From CALMEC01 sp963777565 (lineage in GTDB: Bacteria; Actinomycetota; Thermoleophilia; Miltoncostaeales; Miltoncostaeaceae), in contig CAVZQZ010000006.1 in NCBI GenBank assembly GCA_963777565.1, forward strand, positions 372,001 to 436,000: 64,000 nt of DNA, written 5' to 3'. Every line of letters begins with the position of its first letter. The first letter of the stretch is position 1. Below the pieces are notes generated by a model. The model made no database searches. It was given only the letters and a program-made list of their open reading frames with translations, and had not been told where the DNA came from. The position numbers and the translations under genes are program-made. Positions 1 to 10,850 of the stretch are shown piece after piece.

Positions 1-835
1 CCAGCCCGATCCGTTCGTCGACGGTCTCGACGGGCCGGCGCGGGTCGATCGTCGCGAGCGGCAGCGAACCGGTCCACAGGCCGCGTGCGAGACGCGCGAT
101 GCCCCGCAGGTCGGCGGCGGCGGTCGCGACGATGTCGACGCGGGAGTCGGGGTCGTCGACCCAGTCCACCGGGACCTCGTGGATGCGCAGGCCGCTGCGC
201 TCGGCGACGATCAAGAGCTCGGTGTCGAAGAACCACTCCTGGTCCTCGACGAGGGGGAGGAGCTTACGCGCACAGTCGGCCCGGATCGCCTTGAAGCCGC
301 ACTGGGCGTCCGAAAAGCGTGCTCCGAGGGTGGCGTGCAGCACGACGTTGTATGCGCGGGAGATCACCTCGCGCTTGGGGCCGCGCACCACGTTCGAGCC
401 GCGGGCCAGGCGCGAGCCGATGGAGATGTCGCTGTGGCCCGACAGAAGCGGCGCCACCAGCGGGAGCAGGCCGTCGAGGTCAGTGGAGAGATCAACGTCC
501 ATGTAGGCCAGCACCTGCCCGTCGCTGCCCGACCACGCCGCCCGTAACGCACGGCCCCGGCCCTTCTCGGCGAGGTGGATCACGCGGACGTCGGGGAGCT
601 CGTCGCTCAGCCGGTCGGCGATTTCTGCCGTCGCATCGGTGCTGGCGTTGTCGGCGATCGTGATGCAGGCGCTGAACGGGAAGCGCGACGAGAGGTACTC
701 GTGCAGGCGCCTGACGCTCCGTTCGAGGTCGTCCTCCTCGTTGTAGACCGGCACGACCACATCGACCTGGGGCCGTATCCGTGCGGCGAACTCCTGCTCG
801 AGCGGAACGGCGGTCGTCTGCATGGCCGACACCAT
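1..835 (-). CDS. Family 2 glycosyltransferase, dolichyl-phosphate-mannose synthase-like (C-terminus beyond window)
   Basis: The reverse strand reads open from an ATG at 835 (a second in-frame ATG is at 823; a TGA lies a few codons upstream) to the window edge. After about 25 residues comes the GT-A signature VVVPVYNEEDDL, then NASTDAT and the sugar-nucleotide/metal motif in YMDVDLSTDLDG. FSDAQCGFKA and a WFFDTELL acceptor-site segment follow. This is the order seen in dolichyl/polyprenyl-phosphate glycosyltransferases, which load a sugar onto a lipid carrier at the inner membrane face. The C-terminus is missing, so C-terminal membrane helices cannot be judged. Family is secure; substrate is unknown. 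Confidence 0.85.
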   Translation of the reverse strand, partial: MVSAMQTTAVPLEQEFAARIRPQVDVVVPVYNEEDDLERSVRRLHEYLSSRFPFSACITIADNASTDATAEIADRLSDELPDVRVIHLAEKGRGRALRAAWSGSDGQVLAYMDVDLSTDLDGLLPLVAPLLSGHSDISIGSRLARGSNVVRGPKREVISRAYNVVLHATLGARFSDAQCGFKAIRADCARKLLPLVEDQEWFFDTELLIVAERSGLRIHEVPVDWVDDPDSRVDIVATAAADLRGIARLARGLWTGSLPLATIDPRRPVETVDERIGL

Positions 836-916
836 GGCCACCGAAGATCAATGCTCCCTGTGGGTCTCCTGCGGCGCCACTGAGACTTCCGCGGGGCCGA
901 GCAGGGGTCTTCTCGC

Positions 917-1213
917 TCAGTCCGCGGGCAGGTCGCGTAGCTCGTGCAGCTCGACGACCGCGCCGGACTGCGCGAGCAGGCCGGCGTGCGCAGCCCGCGT
1001 CGGGTCGTCCCGGTAGGCCGCGTACGCGTCGGGCGACGGGAACCACACGATGTGGATCTCCAGGCGGCCATCATCGCTCGCGAGGCGCCGCTCCAGGCGC
1101 CCGCCGTGCCCGGCAAGGAGCGGGAGCACGAGGTCCTCGTAGCGCCTGAAGGCGGCGACGCCGTCCGCCGGGATGCGCGCGACGGCGACGAAGCTGACCC
1201 CGGCGGCGTCCAC
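917..1213 (-). CDS. Small NIPSNAP/ABM-like dimeric alpha-beta barrel protein
   Basis: A 98-residue protein with GTG start at 1213, 8 bp after the stop of the PIN-TRAM gene. It reads SFVAVARIPADGVAAFRRYEDLVLPLLAGHGG, then HIVWFPSPDAYAAYRDDP. That pattern (beta strand, FxxYE helix, second half with an F/W-P-S-xxAxxAYxxDP turn) is typical of NIPSNAP/DUF1330-type stress-responsive ferredoxin-fold proteins. Some members of this fold are monooxygenases; many have no known role. No catalytic residues can be assigned here. The frame continues upstream through the neighbour, so the start rests on context only. Confidence 0.6.
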   Translation of the reverse strand: MDAAGVSFVAVARIPADGVAAFRRYEDLVLPLLAGHGGRLERRLASDDGRLEIHIVWFPSPDAYAAYRDDPTRAAHAGLLAQSGAVVELHELRDLPAD

Positions 1214-1221
1214 CCGCGGGA

Positions 1222-2265
1222 TCAGCTCTGCGCTGCGGGGACCTTGGTGAAGACCATCTTGCCCGAGGAGGACTGCAGGACGCTCGTGACCTCGGCGTCC
1301 ACCTCGTGCCCCACGAGGCCTTTGCCGCCCTCGACCACGATCATGGTGCCGTCGGCCAGGTAGCCGACCCCCTGCTCGTACTCGCGGCCCTCCCGGATGA
1401 CCTTGACCCGCAGCATCTCGCCCGGCAGCACGGCCGGCTTGAGCGCGTTGGCGAGGTCGTTGAGGTTGAGCACCTCGACGCCCTGGATCTGGGCGACCTT
1501 GTTGAGGTTGAAGTCGGTGGTGATGATCTCCGCCCCGAGCTCCTTCGCGAGCCGCACGAGCTTGCCGTCGACGCCGTCGATGTCGTCGTAGTCGCGCTCT
1601 CGCACGGTGAACCCGCCGTTCGCGCTGGCCTTGAGCTCCTCGACGAGCTCGAGGCCGCGCCGGCCCCTCGCCCGCTTGAGCGGGTCGCTCGAGTCGGCCA
1701 CCCGCTGCAGCTCGTCGAGGACAAAGGTGGGGACCACCATCTGGCCGGAGAGGAACTTCGTGCGCACGACGTCGACGAGGCGCCCGTCGATGATGGCGCT
1801 GGTGTCGATGATGCGCGGCGGCACCGGCGGCAGCTGATGACGCGAACGGATCCCGACGAGCCGCAGGATGTCGACGTGCTTGCGGGCCCCGATGCGGCTG
1901 AAGACGTATGCGACGACCAGCGCGACGATGACCGCGAGGTACGGTCCGACCTTCGGCAGCTGCAGCACGGCGATGGCCGCGAGGGCCGCCACCACGAGGC
2001 CGACGATTAGGCCGAGTGCCGCGACCATGAGCTCCGCCGCCGAGCGCTGGTCGGCGACCCGGTCGAGGGCCTTCGCGCGCTCGGACAGCCACCGGCCGAT
2101 AAAGCCACCGAGCAGGTACCCGAGAAGCGCCCCGACGACGACTACGCCGGCCCATGCGCCGTAGCGGGTGAGGCCGTTCCAGTCCTCGGGCAGGAGGCTC
2201 GCCCCGCCCTGCCAGGCTCCGAGCGCGAGCAGGAGCGCAAGCACGATGCGGCTTACGATAACCAC
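1222..2265 (-). CDS. Membrane-anchored PIN-TRAM domain protein (YacL-like)
   Basis: A 347-residue protein. Residues 1-135 hold several hydrophobic helices (VSRIVLALLLALGAW; VVVGALLGYLLGGFIG; LGLIVGLVVAALAAIAVL; YLAVIVALVVAYVFSRIG). A PIN nuclease-like domain starts at IIDTSAIIDGRLVDV, with further acidic residues in FVLDELQ and ITTDFNLNKVA, as expected for its metal site. The last 60 residues form a TRAM-type beta barrel (PGEMLRVKVIREGREYEQGVGYLADGTMIVVEGG). This is the architecture of YacL/Rv3587-type proteins, often next to carD and cysS/ispD in Gram-positive genomes. It is presumably an RNA-binding nuclease at the membrane; target unknown. Confidence 0.9.
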   Translation of the reverse strand: MVIVSRIVLALLLALGAWQGGASLLPEDWNGLTRYGAWAGVVVVGALLGYLLGGFIGRWLSERAKALDRVADQRSAAELMVAALGLIVGLVVAALAAIAVLQLPKVGPYLAVIVALVVAYVFSRIGARKHVDILRLVGIRSRHQLPPVPPRIIDTSAIIDGRLVDVVRTKFLSGQMVVPTFVLDELQRVADSSDPLKRARGRRGLELVEELKASANGGFTVRERDYDDIDGVDGKLVRLAKELGAEIITTDFNLNKVAQIQGVEVLNLNDLANALKPAVLPGEMLRVKVIREGREYEQGVGYLADGTMIVVEGGKGLVGHEVDAEVTSVLQSSSGKMVFTKVPAAQS

Positions 2266-2434
2266 AGGTACCCACCCAGACCGGATGACGTCATGACACC
2301 AACCAAGGACGAAGCATTCGCCCCGCCCGAGGCGAGCCGGCCAAACGAGCGGAGGCGTTCTCGAATCCTAGGTTACTCCCGCGGGGGCGTTTTCCCGCAC
2401 CGAACCGGCGGAGATTCTGCCGGCGCTCGCGGCG

Positions 2435-2974
2435 CTAAGTGTCGACCAGCACCTCGCCGCGGCTCGGCCGCGACAGGCGGGACTGCGCGATCTCGTCGAG
2501 CAGGCCCTCGAGGAATTCCGTTGCCTCGTCCTCGCCCATGTCGCGGGCGTACATCAGCTCGCTCGCCAGGATCTTCTTGGCCCGCCCGTACATCTGCTTC
2601 TCGCCGGTGGAGAGGCCCTTGTCGAGTTCCCGGATCGAGAGGTTCCGCACGACCTCGGCCAGTTCGAAGATGTCGCCGGTCTTGATCTTGTCGCGGTTGT
2701 GCTTGAACCGGCGGTTCCAGTTCTTCGGCATCTGCGAGCCGTCGTCGTGGAGCACGGCGAGCACCTCGGCGACGGTCTCCTCCGCGATGACCTTGCGGAG
2801 GCCCGCACGATCCGCGCTGTCGGAGGGCACTTCGACCGTCATCTCGTTGTAGAGGATCTGAATCGTCAGGTACTCGCGCTGCTGGCCGAGCACCTCCTTC
2901 TTCTCCTTCTTGACGATCTTGCCGGCCCCGTGATGCGGATAGACGACCTTGTCTCCGACCTTGTACGCGGGCAC
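2435..2974 (-). CDS. carD: CarD family RNA polymerase-binding transcription regulator
   Basis: A 179-residue protein. GTG at 2974 is chosen because AGGAGGGG sits just upstream; the frame extends further but into unrelated residues. The N-terminal RNAP-interaction (Tudor-like) domain begins YKVGDKVVYPHHGAGKIV. The helical DNA-binding domain follows, including PKNWNRRFKHNRDKI and the conserved VVRNLS...KGLSTGEKQMY segment. CarD binds the RNAP beta subunit and stabilises open complexes at housekeeping and rRNA promoters. It lies between PIN-TRAM and radA on the same strand, and its start is 43 bp from the radA stop. Confidence 0.95.
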   Translation of the reverse strand: MPAYKVGDKVVYPHHGAGKIVKKEKKEVLGQQREYLTIQILYNEMTVEVPSDSADRAGLRKVIAEETVAEVLAVLHDDGSQMPKNWNRRFKHNRDKIKTGDIFELAEVVRNLSIRELDKGLSTGEKQMYGRAKKILASELMYARDMGEDEATEFLEGLLDEIAQSRLSRPSRGEVLVDT

Positions 2975-3017
2975 CTGATCCCCCTCCTGGCAGATGGACT
3001 GAACTGACTTCGATGCG

Positions 3018-4388
3018 CTAGAACGCGGCTTCAATTGCCGCGCGAACAGCGTCAACGCCGGTCACCCCGAGGGGCGTCGCACCGGGCTTGACGCGCTCAC
3101 CTCCTGGAATGATGACACATTTCAGGCCTTTTTCCGAGGACGCCGCGAGACGTCGCTCCGCACCGGCGACCGGGCGCAGCCCACCGGTGAGGCCCAGCTC
3201 GCCGAATGCCGCCGTGCCCGACCCGAGCGGGCGGCCGCGGTGGGCGCTCACCACGGCGAGGGCGATGGCGAGGTCGGCGGCCGGCTCGAGCGCGCGGGCA
3301 CCTCCAGCGACGCTCACGAACACGTCCTGGTCGCCGAGCCGCAGGCCCGCGTGGCGCGACAGGATGGCGATGACCTGGGCGAGCCGGGTCCGATCGACGC
3401 CCACCGACACACGCCGCGGCGGCACCACCTCGGTGGGCCCGACAAGCGCCTGGACCTCGACCAGCAGCGACCGGCTCCCCTCGAGCACCGGGAAGACGCA
3501 CGAGCCGACGCGCTCGCCCGCCTCGGCCAGCCAGACCGTGGCCGGGTCCTCGACCGACACGAGCCCGTCGGCACGCATGTCGAGCACGCCGACCTCATTG
3601 GTGGAGCCGAACCGGTTCTTGGTGGCGCGCAGCACCCGGTACGAGCGCCCGTCCTCGCCGTCGAACGACACGACGCAGTCGACGAGGTGCTCCAGCAGGC
3701 GCGGCCCGGCGAGCGCCCCGTCCTTCGTGACCTGCCCCACCAGGATCACGGTGACGCCGCTCGACTTGGCGGCCCGCAGGAGCTCGGCGGCGGCTTCCCG
3801 CACCTGGCCGACGCTACCGGGGGCGCCGTCGAGGTTCTCGGACGCGAGGGTCTGCACCGAGTCGACGGCACAGACGGCGTAGTCGCCAGACTCGATCAGC
3901 CCCACGACCGCCTGCAATCCGGTCTCGGCGACCACCTCGACCGCGCCACAGTCGCATGTGAGGCGCGCGGCCCGCGACCGGACCTGCACCGGCGACTCCT
4001 CGCCGGTGATGAGCAACACCCGCCGCCCACCCGACAGGTGCGCGAGGGCCTGCATGACCATCGTGCTCTTGCCGATGCCCGGCTCGCCGCCGATCAGCAC
4101 GAGCGAGCCCGGCACCAGGCCGCCGCCGAGGACCCGATCGAGCTCGGCGACGCCCGTCGGGACCCGGGCCTCGCCGGTCGCGGCGATGTCGCTGAGACGC
4201 ACCGGCGCCGCCGCGCGGCTGCTCGCCGAGCCGGGGGTCGTGCGAACGGCCGGCTCTTCGACCAGGGTGCCCCACTCGCCGCACCCGGGGCAGCGCCCCA
4301 GCCAGCGCGTGGCCTGCTGCCCGCACGACTGGCAGACGTGGACCGTGCGGGCGCGCGACGACGCCGGGCGTGAACCCGACGTCGTCAG
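3018..4388 (-). CDS. radA: DNA repair protein RadA, probable CTG start
   Basis: The protein has the full RadA plan: C4 zinc finger (CQSCG...CPGCG), RecA-like ATPase with Walker A GGEPGIGKST, Walker B-type strand (YAVCAVDSVQ), the RadA KNRFGSTNEVG motif, and a Lon-like C-terminal domain (FVSVAGGARALEPAADLAIALAVVS...GELGLTG). RadA drives branch migration in recombination. The first canonical start (GTG at 4202) would delete the zinc finger. No ATG, GTG or TTG exists in frame upstream of it. CTG at 4388, preceded by GGACAGGT, gives 456 residues, the normal family length. It lies 47 bp downstream of the clpC stop. Function is certain; the start is inferred. Confidence 0.92.
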   Translation of the reverse strand: MTTSGSRPASSRARTVHVCQSCGQQATRWLGRCPGCGEWGTLVEEPAVRTTPGSASSRAAAPVRLSDIAATGEARVPTGVAELDRVLGGGLVPGSLVLIGGEPGIGKSTMVMQALAHLSGGRRVLLITGEESPVQVRSRAARLTCDCGAVEVVAETGLQAVVGLIESGDYAVCAVDSVQTLASENLDGAPGSVGQVREAAAELLRAAKSSGVTVILVGQVTKDGALAGPRLLEHLVDCVVSFDGEDGRSYRVLRATKNRFGSTNEVGVLDMRADGLVSVEDPATVWLAEAGERVGSCVFPVLEGSRSLLVEVQALVGPTEVVPPRRVSVGVDRTRLAQVIAILSRHAGLRLGDQDVFVSVAGGARALEPAADLAIALAVVSAHRGRPLGSGTAAFGELGLTGGLRPVAGAERRLAASSEKGLKCVIIPGGERVKPGATPLGVTGVDAVRAAIEAAF

Positions 4389-4435
4389 TGACCTGTCCGA
4401 GTGGTGGGATCGCTGACGCGAGCCACGCCCGCGAA

Positions 4436-6946
<2,511 letters not shown>

Positions 6947-7069
6947 CGGGGCGTTGCCCTCCTTACCTACGGAAACCGAGGGTTTCCGTCACGACCGGAG
7001 AACCGACGGAGCCCAAGCTGAGGGACGGCGTCGGGACGAGGGTTGGGTTGGACCGACAAGGACTGAAGG

Positions 7070-7240
7070 CTAGCACGGGGCCCCGAGGGGAGCCCCTCCC
7101 ACCGAAGTGGTAGCCACACCTTCGGCGCCGCACTGCGGCGCACCTTCGCAGCACGTTTCGACCTTGCGGTGGCAGCGCTCGCACCACAGGCCGTTTTGGC
7201 GCCAAATCAGCGCCGCGTCACATGCCGGACACACACCCAT
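7070..7240 (-). CDS. Predicted 56-residue zinc-ribbon protein upstream of clpC
   Basis: A short ORF, ATG at 7240 to TAG at 7070, between rpsR and clpC on the same strand. It encodes MGVCPACDAAL, then WCERCHRKVE, then TCC and a later cysteine. The CPxC and CxxC knuckles are spaced 12 residues apart, as in a small rubredoxin-like or zinc-ribbon fold. No clear ribosome binding site precedes the ATG. Cysteine-rich McsA precedes clpC in Firmicutes; position is the only similarity claimed. The cysteine pattern is hard to get by chance, but expression and homology are unproven. Confidence 0.5.
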   Translation of the reverse strand: MGVCPACDAALIWRQNGLWCERCHRKVETCCEGAPQCGAEGVATTSVGGAPLGAPC

Positions 7241-7278
7241 CGGGCCGGCACTATCGCAAACACGGCCGGACGGACCGC

Positions 7279-7560
7279 CTACCGCTCGCGGTGGCTGCGC
7301 TCCTGGTCCGGGTAGGGGAACAGGCCCATCGTGCGGGCGCGCTTGACCGACTTGGAGAGCGCGGCCTGCTGGCGGCGGGACAGCCCCGTGATGCGGCGCG
7401 AGCGGATCTTGCCGCGCTCCGACAGGAACCGGCGAAGTGACGGGAAGTTCTTCCAGTCGATCTCCTCCGGGGGCAGCTGCGGGCGGCGCTTGCGCGCTGC
7501 CGGCGCGGCGCCCGGACGCTTGCCCTTGCGGGCTCCACCATTGCTTTGTGACCTGGCCAT
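7279..7560 (-). CDS. rpsR: 30S ribosomal protein S18
   Basis: A 93-residue protein with the S18 core: EEIDWKNFPSLRRFLSERGKIRSRRITGLSRRQQAALSKSVKRARTMGLFPY. S18 binds the platform of the 30S subunit with S6. The N-terminus carries a 30-residue basic extension (KGKRPGAAPAARKRRP). There is no S6, SSB or L9 gene next to it, although these usually accompany rpsR, so this may be a stand-alone copy. It has no CXXC zinc motif, so it is the zinc-independent type. Confidence 0.95.
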   Translation of the reverse strand: MARSQSNGGARKGKRPGAAPAARKRRPQLPPEEIDWKNFPSLRRFLSERGKIRSRRITGLSRRQQAALSKSVKRARTMGLFPYPDQERSHRER

Positions 7561-7599
7561 ACGCTCCTCAGTCCTGAACCGGCCGCGCAGTGTAGCGGA

Positions 7600-8415
7600 T
7601 CACTCCGGGCCCGGTGACACACGTGAACGCAGGGCGGCGGCGAGCGCCTGGTACATCGCGCCCATCCGGGGCGTCTCGGGCTCGACGTCCACGCGCAGCC
7701 CGTCGCCTTCGAGCGCCGCGCGGGTGACGGACCCCACCGCGACGATCATCGCCGGGCAGTCGTTGAGCTCGGTCGCGTCGACACCGGCGTCCTCGGCGAT
7801 CCCCACGAACTGCCGAGCGGCGAGGGCGCTCGTGAACGTGACCGCGGCGAGCTCACCGCGCACGGCGTCACGTGCCAGCGCCGCGGCCGGGCCGGGATCG
7901 TCGGGCAGGCTCGCCGAGTACGGCGAGAGGGTGATCACGTGGGCGCCTGCCTCGCGCAGCGGCCCGGTGAGCTCGACGGGATCGACCCCGAAGCCCTGCA
8001 CGAAGAAGCGCCGCCCGGCCACCTCGCCGTCGAACAGCACGTCGCGAACGCGCGTCACGACCGCCGGGTCGACCAGCACGTCCAACTCGACGCCGACGGC
8101 GCGGAGCGCACGGCGCGGCTTGGTCCCCCGCACGACGACGGTGGACGCGGCGAGGCGGTCCCGGAACTCCTGCTCACGGCCGATCCGGCGGGCGTAGTCG
8201 AAGATCATGCCCGCGCCGACGCCCGTGAGGAACACGACGACGTCGACGGGCTCGGCCAGAATCGCCGCGACGGCCGGCGCGAGCACCGCGTCGGGCTCGG
8301 GCGCATCCGGTCGGAGGGACGACCCGATCACCGGCACACCGCCGAGCGCGGTGACGATGGCCGCCTGCTCCACCGCACGCCGGGCCGCAGTGATGCCGAC
8401 GCGCGCCCCGTTCAC
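7600..8415 (-). CDS. hemD: Uroporphyrinogen-III synthase (HemD-like)
   Basis: A 271-residue protein; GTG at 8415 is chosen 19 bp downstream of the lysK stop. It shows the HemD bilobed pattern: GARVGITAARRAVEQAAIVTALGG at the N-terminus, DVVVFLTGVGAGMIFDYA, VVVRGTKPRRAL in lobe 1. GADHVITLSPYSASLP-like and AAVTFTSALAARQFVGIAED segments follow in lobe 2, and VAVGSVTRAALEGDGLRVDVEP near the end. HemD closes hydroxymethylbilane to uroporphyrinogen III in tetrapyrrole synthesis. Sequence conservation in this family is weak and no other heme gene is nearby. It could be a HemD-fold paralogue such as those fused to response regulators. Confidence 0.75.
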   Translation of the reverse strand: MNGARVGITAARRAVEQAAIVTALGGVPVIGSSLRPDAPEPDAVLAPAVAAILAEPVDVVVFLTGVGAGMIFDYARRIGREQEFRDRLAASTVVVRGTKPRRALRAVGVELDVLVDPAVVTRVRDVLFDGEVAGRRFFVQGFGVDPVELTGPLREAGAHVITLSPYSASLPDDPGPAAALARDAVRGELAAVTFTSALAARQFVGIAEDAGVDATELNDCPAMIVAVGSVTRAALEGDGLRVDVEPETPRMGAMYQALAAALRSRVSPGPE

Positions 8416-8434
8416 CGGTGTGCGGCGGCCGTGG

Positions 8435-10105
8435 TCATCCGGAGGGCCCGCCCTCCACGAGTTCGCCCGCAAGCGCCCGCGCGATCAGCGCCCGTGTCCC
8501 CTCCACCCCGTACAGGGCGACGAACGAGCCGAAGCGCGGGCCGCGCTCCTCGCCGAGGAGCACCTGGTAGATGGCGCCGAACCACGCCTGCGACACGCCT
8601 GGACGCTCCGGGGTCGCCCCCTTCGCGCCGGGATCCTGGAAGCGCTCGACGGACCGGCCGACGTCGTACACCAGGGCTTGCAGCTCCTGACCGCTCGCCC
8701 CCGCCGGGGCGGACCCCAGCGCATCCGACAGACGACTGAGCGCGTCGCGCTCCACCTCGTCCGGCAGGCGATACCGTTTCGCGGGCTTCACGAAGTCGGC
8801 GTAGTACCGAAGGGCGTAGCTCACGAGCGCGTCGAGGCGCGGGTGCGTCTCGGGCGACACGCCGGGCGCATACCGGCGCAGGAACCCCCACAACACGTCC
8901 TTCGACTCGGTGTTCCCGACCGACACGAGGTTGAGCAAGAGCGCGAACGACACCTGGGTGCCCGCGCCGCCGCCGAGCGGCTCCGGCGGGGGCGGATCGC
9001 CGTCGTGGATGTGCCACACGGGGTTCGCCAGGCGCCGCGCGCCGTCCTGGCGGACGTAGCCGTCGAGGTGGGCGAGGTACTCGTCCACGTTGCGGGGGAT
9101 CACGTCGAAGTACAGGCGCTTCGCCTCGCGCGGCTTGGTGAACATGAACAGCTGAAGGCTCTCGGGGCTCGCGTAGGTGAGCCACTCGTCGATCGTCAGG
9201 CCATTGCCGCGCGACTTCGAGATCTTCTGGCCGTGCTCGTCGAGGAAGAGCTCGTAGTGGAAGCCCTCGGGGGGCTCGGACCCGAGCACCCGGCAGATCT
9301 GCGACGACTGGCGTACCGAGTCGATGAGGTCCTTGCCCGACATCTCGTAGTCCACGCCCAGCGCGTGCCAGCGCATCGCCCAGTCGGGCTTCCACTGCAG
9401 CTTGCAGTGCCCGCCGGTGACCGGCGACTCGAAGCGCTCGCCGGTGTCGGGGTCGCGCCACACGAGCGTCCCGGCGTCCGGGCGCACCTCGTCGATCGGC
9501 ACCTGCATCACCACGCCGGTCACGGGGTGCAACGGCAGAAACGGCGAGTAGGTGGCGGCGCGCTCCTCGCGCAGCGACGGCAGCATGATCGCCATGACCT
9601 CGTCGAACCGCTCGAGCATTCGCAGCAGCGCCGCGTCGAACAGGCCCGAGGCGTAGCAGTCCGACGACGAGACGAACTCGTAGTCGAACCCGAAGGCGTC
9701 GAGGAACCCGCGCAGCCTCGCGTTGTTGTGGTGCCCGAAGCTCTCGTGGGTGCCGAACGGGTCCGGGATCCGCGTGAGTGGCAGCCCGAGGTACGGCACC
9801 ATGCGCTCGGGGTTGGGGATGTTGTCGGGGACCTTGCGCAGGCCGTCCATGTCGTCCGAGAAGCAGATGAGCCGGCTCGGCACATCCGAGAGGGTGGCGA
9901 ACGCGTGGCGCACCATCGCCGTGCGCGCAACCTCGCCGAACGTGCCGATGTGGGGCAACCCGGACGGGCCGTAGCCGGTCTCGAACACGACCGTGTCGCC
10001 GTGCGCGGGCGTGCGCGCGAGGCGGTCGACGATCTTCCGGGCCTCCTCGAACGGCCACGCGCGGCTCGCCGCCGCGAGCTCACGAATCTCAGCTTCGGTG
10101 CTCAC
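8435..10105 (-). CDS. lysK: Class I lysyl-tRNA synthetase
   Basis: A 556-residue protein of the archaeal-type class I LysRS family. The Rossmann signature is SGLPHIGTFGEVAR and the KMSKS loop reads KISKSRGNG. Also present are GHCKLQWKPDWAMRW and the GKDLIDSVRQSSQI region typical of LysK. It charges tRNA-Lys in the cytosol. Most bacteria use the unrelated class II LysS; class I occurs in archaea, spirochaetes, alphaproteobacteria and some actinobacteria. It is followed by hemD and preceded by a 209-bp gap to greA that probably holds its promoter. Confidence 0.95.
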   Translation of the reverse strand: MSTEAEIRELAAASRAWPFEEARKIVDRLARTPAHGDTVVFETGYGPSGLPHIGTFGEVARTAMVRHAFATLSDVPSRLICFSDDMDGLRKVPDNIPNPERMVPYLGLPLTRIPDPFGTHESFGHHNNARLRGFLDAFGFDYEFVSSSDCYASGLFDAALLRMLERFDEVMAIMLPSLREERAATYSPFLPLHPVTGVVMQVPIDEVRPDAGTLVWRDPDTGERFESPVTGGHCKLQWKPDWAMRWHALGVDYEMSGKDLIDSVRQSSQICRVLGSEPPEGFHYELFLDEHGQKISKSRGNGLTIDEWLTYASPESLQLFMFTKPREAKRLYFDVIPRNVDEYLAHLDGYVRQDGARRLANPVWHIHDGDPPPPEPLGGGAGTQVSFALLLNLVSVGNTESKDVLWGFLRRYAPGVSPETHPRLDALVSYALRYYADFVKPAKRYRLPDEVERDALSRLSDALGSAPAGASGQELQALVYDVGRSVERFQDPGAKGATPERPGVSQAWFGAIYQVLLGEERGPRFGSFVALYGVEGTRALIARALAGELVEGGPSG

Positions 10106-10314
10106 AACAAGTCGCGATCAGTACAAGAGTGGGCGAATCCCCAGCTCATATGGGGGTCAGCGTCGTGCGATCGGATTCGTGTCTCCAGAAGTGGCGGAAC
10201 TACCCGCGACCGCGAAACCGGTAAGCGGAGGGCGGCTCCCCCAGCCCGCTACCAGGATACGAAGCGCGGTGCGCCCCGGGAGTGGTCTATGGGGAGGACC
10301 TGCCCCCCCCATGC
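10106..10314. other. Intergenic gap between lysK start and greA stop
   Basis: No ORF is supported in these 209 bp. An 8-base C homopolymer lies near 10301-10308, just after the greA stop. The segment should contain the greA terminator region and the lysK promoter; I cannot name -35/-10 boxes with confidence. Confidence 0.4.
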
Positions 10315-10797
10315 CTAATGGCCTCCGGGCTGGATCTTCATGACCTGGTACTCGAGGGCGCCGCGCGGCGTCGACACGGTGATCTTCTCGCCCTTCTTGC
10401 GCCCGAGCACGGCCTTTCCGAGCGGGCTCTCGGACGAGAGCCGGTGGTTGCGCGGGTCGGCCTCCGCGGAGCCGACCACCGAGTACTCGGTGCTCTTCTT
10501 CGTGGCGAGGTCCTTGAGGGTCACCCGCGCGCCGATCGACACCGACTCGGTCGACACCTGCTCGGCGTCGACGACCCGGGCGTTCCGAAGCTGCTGCTCG
10601 AGCTGGAGGATGCGAGCCTCGAGCTGCGCCTGCTCGTTCTTGGCGTCGTCGTACTCGGAGTTCTCCGAGATGTCGCCGAACTCGCGCGCTTCCTTGATGC
10701 GCTCGGCCACCTCGCGACGCTTGACGTCCTTGAGGTGCTCGATCTCCTCGGTGAGCTTGTTGTAGCCATCTTCGGTAAGGACGACTTCGCGCTCCAT
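10315..10797 (-). CDS. greA: Transcription elongation factor GreA
   Basis: A 160-residue protein. ATG at 10797 is preferred over GTG at 10803 because it follows GAAAGG at a better distance. The N-terminal antiparallel coiled coil carries the acidic tip in REFGDISENSEYDDAKNEQ, which enters the RNAP secondary channel and stimulates transcript cleavage. The C-terminal FKBP-like domain includes VGSAEADPRNHRLSSESPLGKAVLGRKKGE. It rescues backtracked polymerase. It lies between lysK and dusB on the same strand. Confidence 0.96.
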   Translation of the reverse strand: MEREVVLTEDGYNKLTEEIEHLKDVKRREVAERIKEAREFGDISENSEYDDAKNEQAQLEARILQLEQQLRNARVVDAEQVSTESVSIGARVTLKDLATKKSTEYSVVGSAEADPRNHRLSSESPLGKAVLGRKKGEKITVSTPRGALEYQVMKIQPGGH

Positions 10798-10850
10798 GTG
10801 CACCTTTCAGTGGGTCTTCGCGCCGGGAACGGCGAGGTAACGTAGACGAC

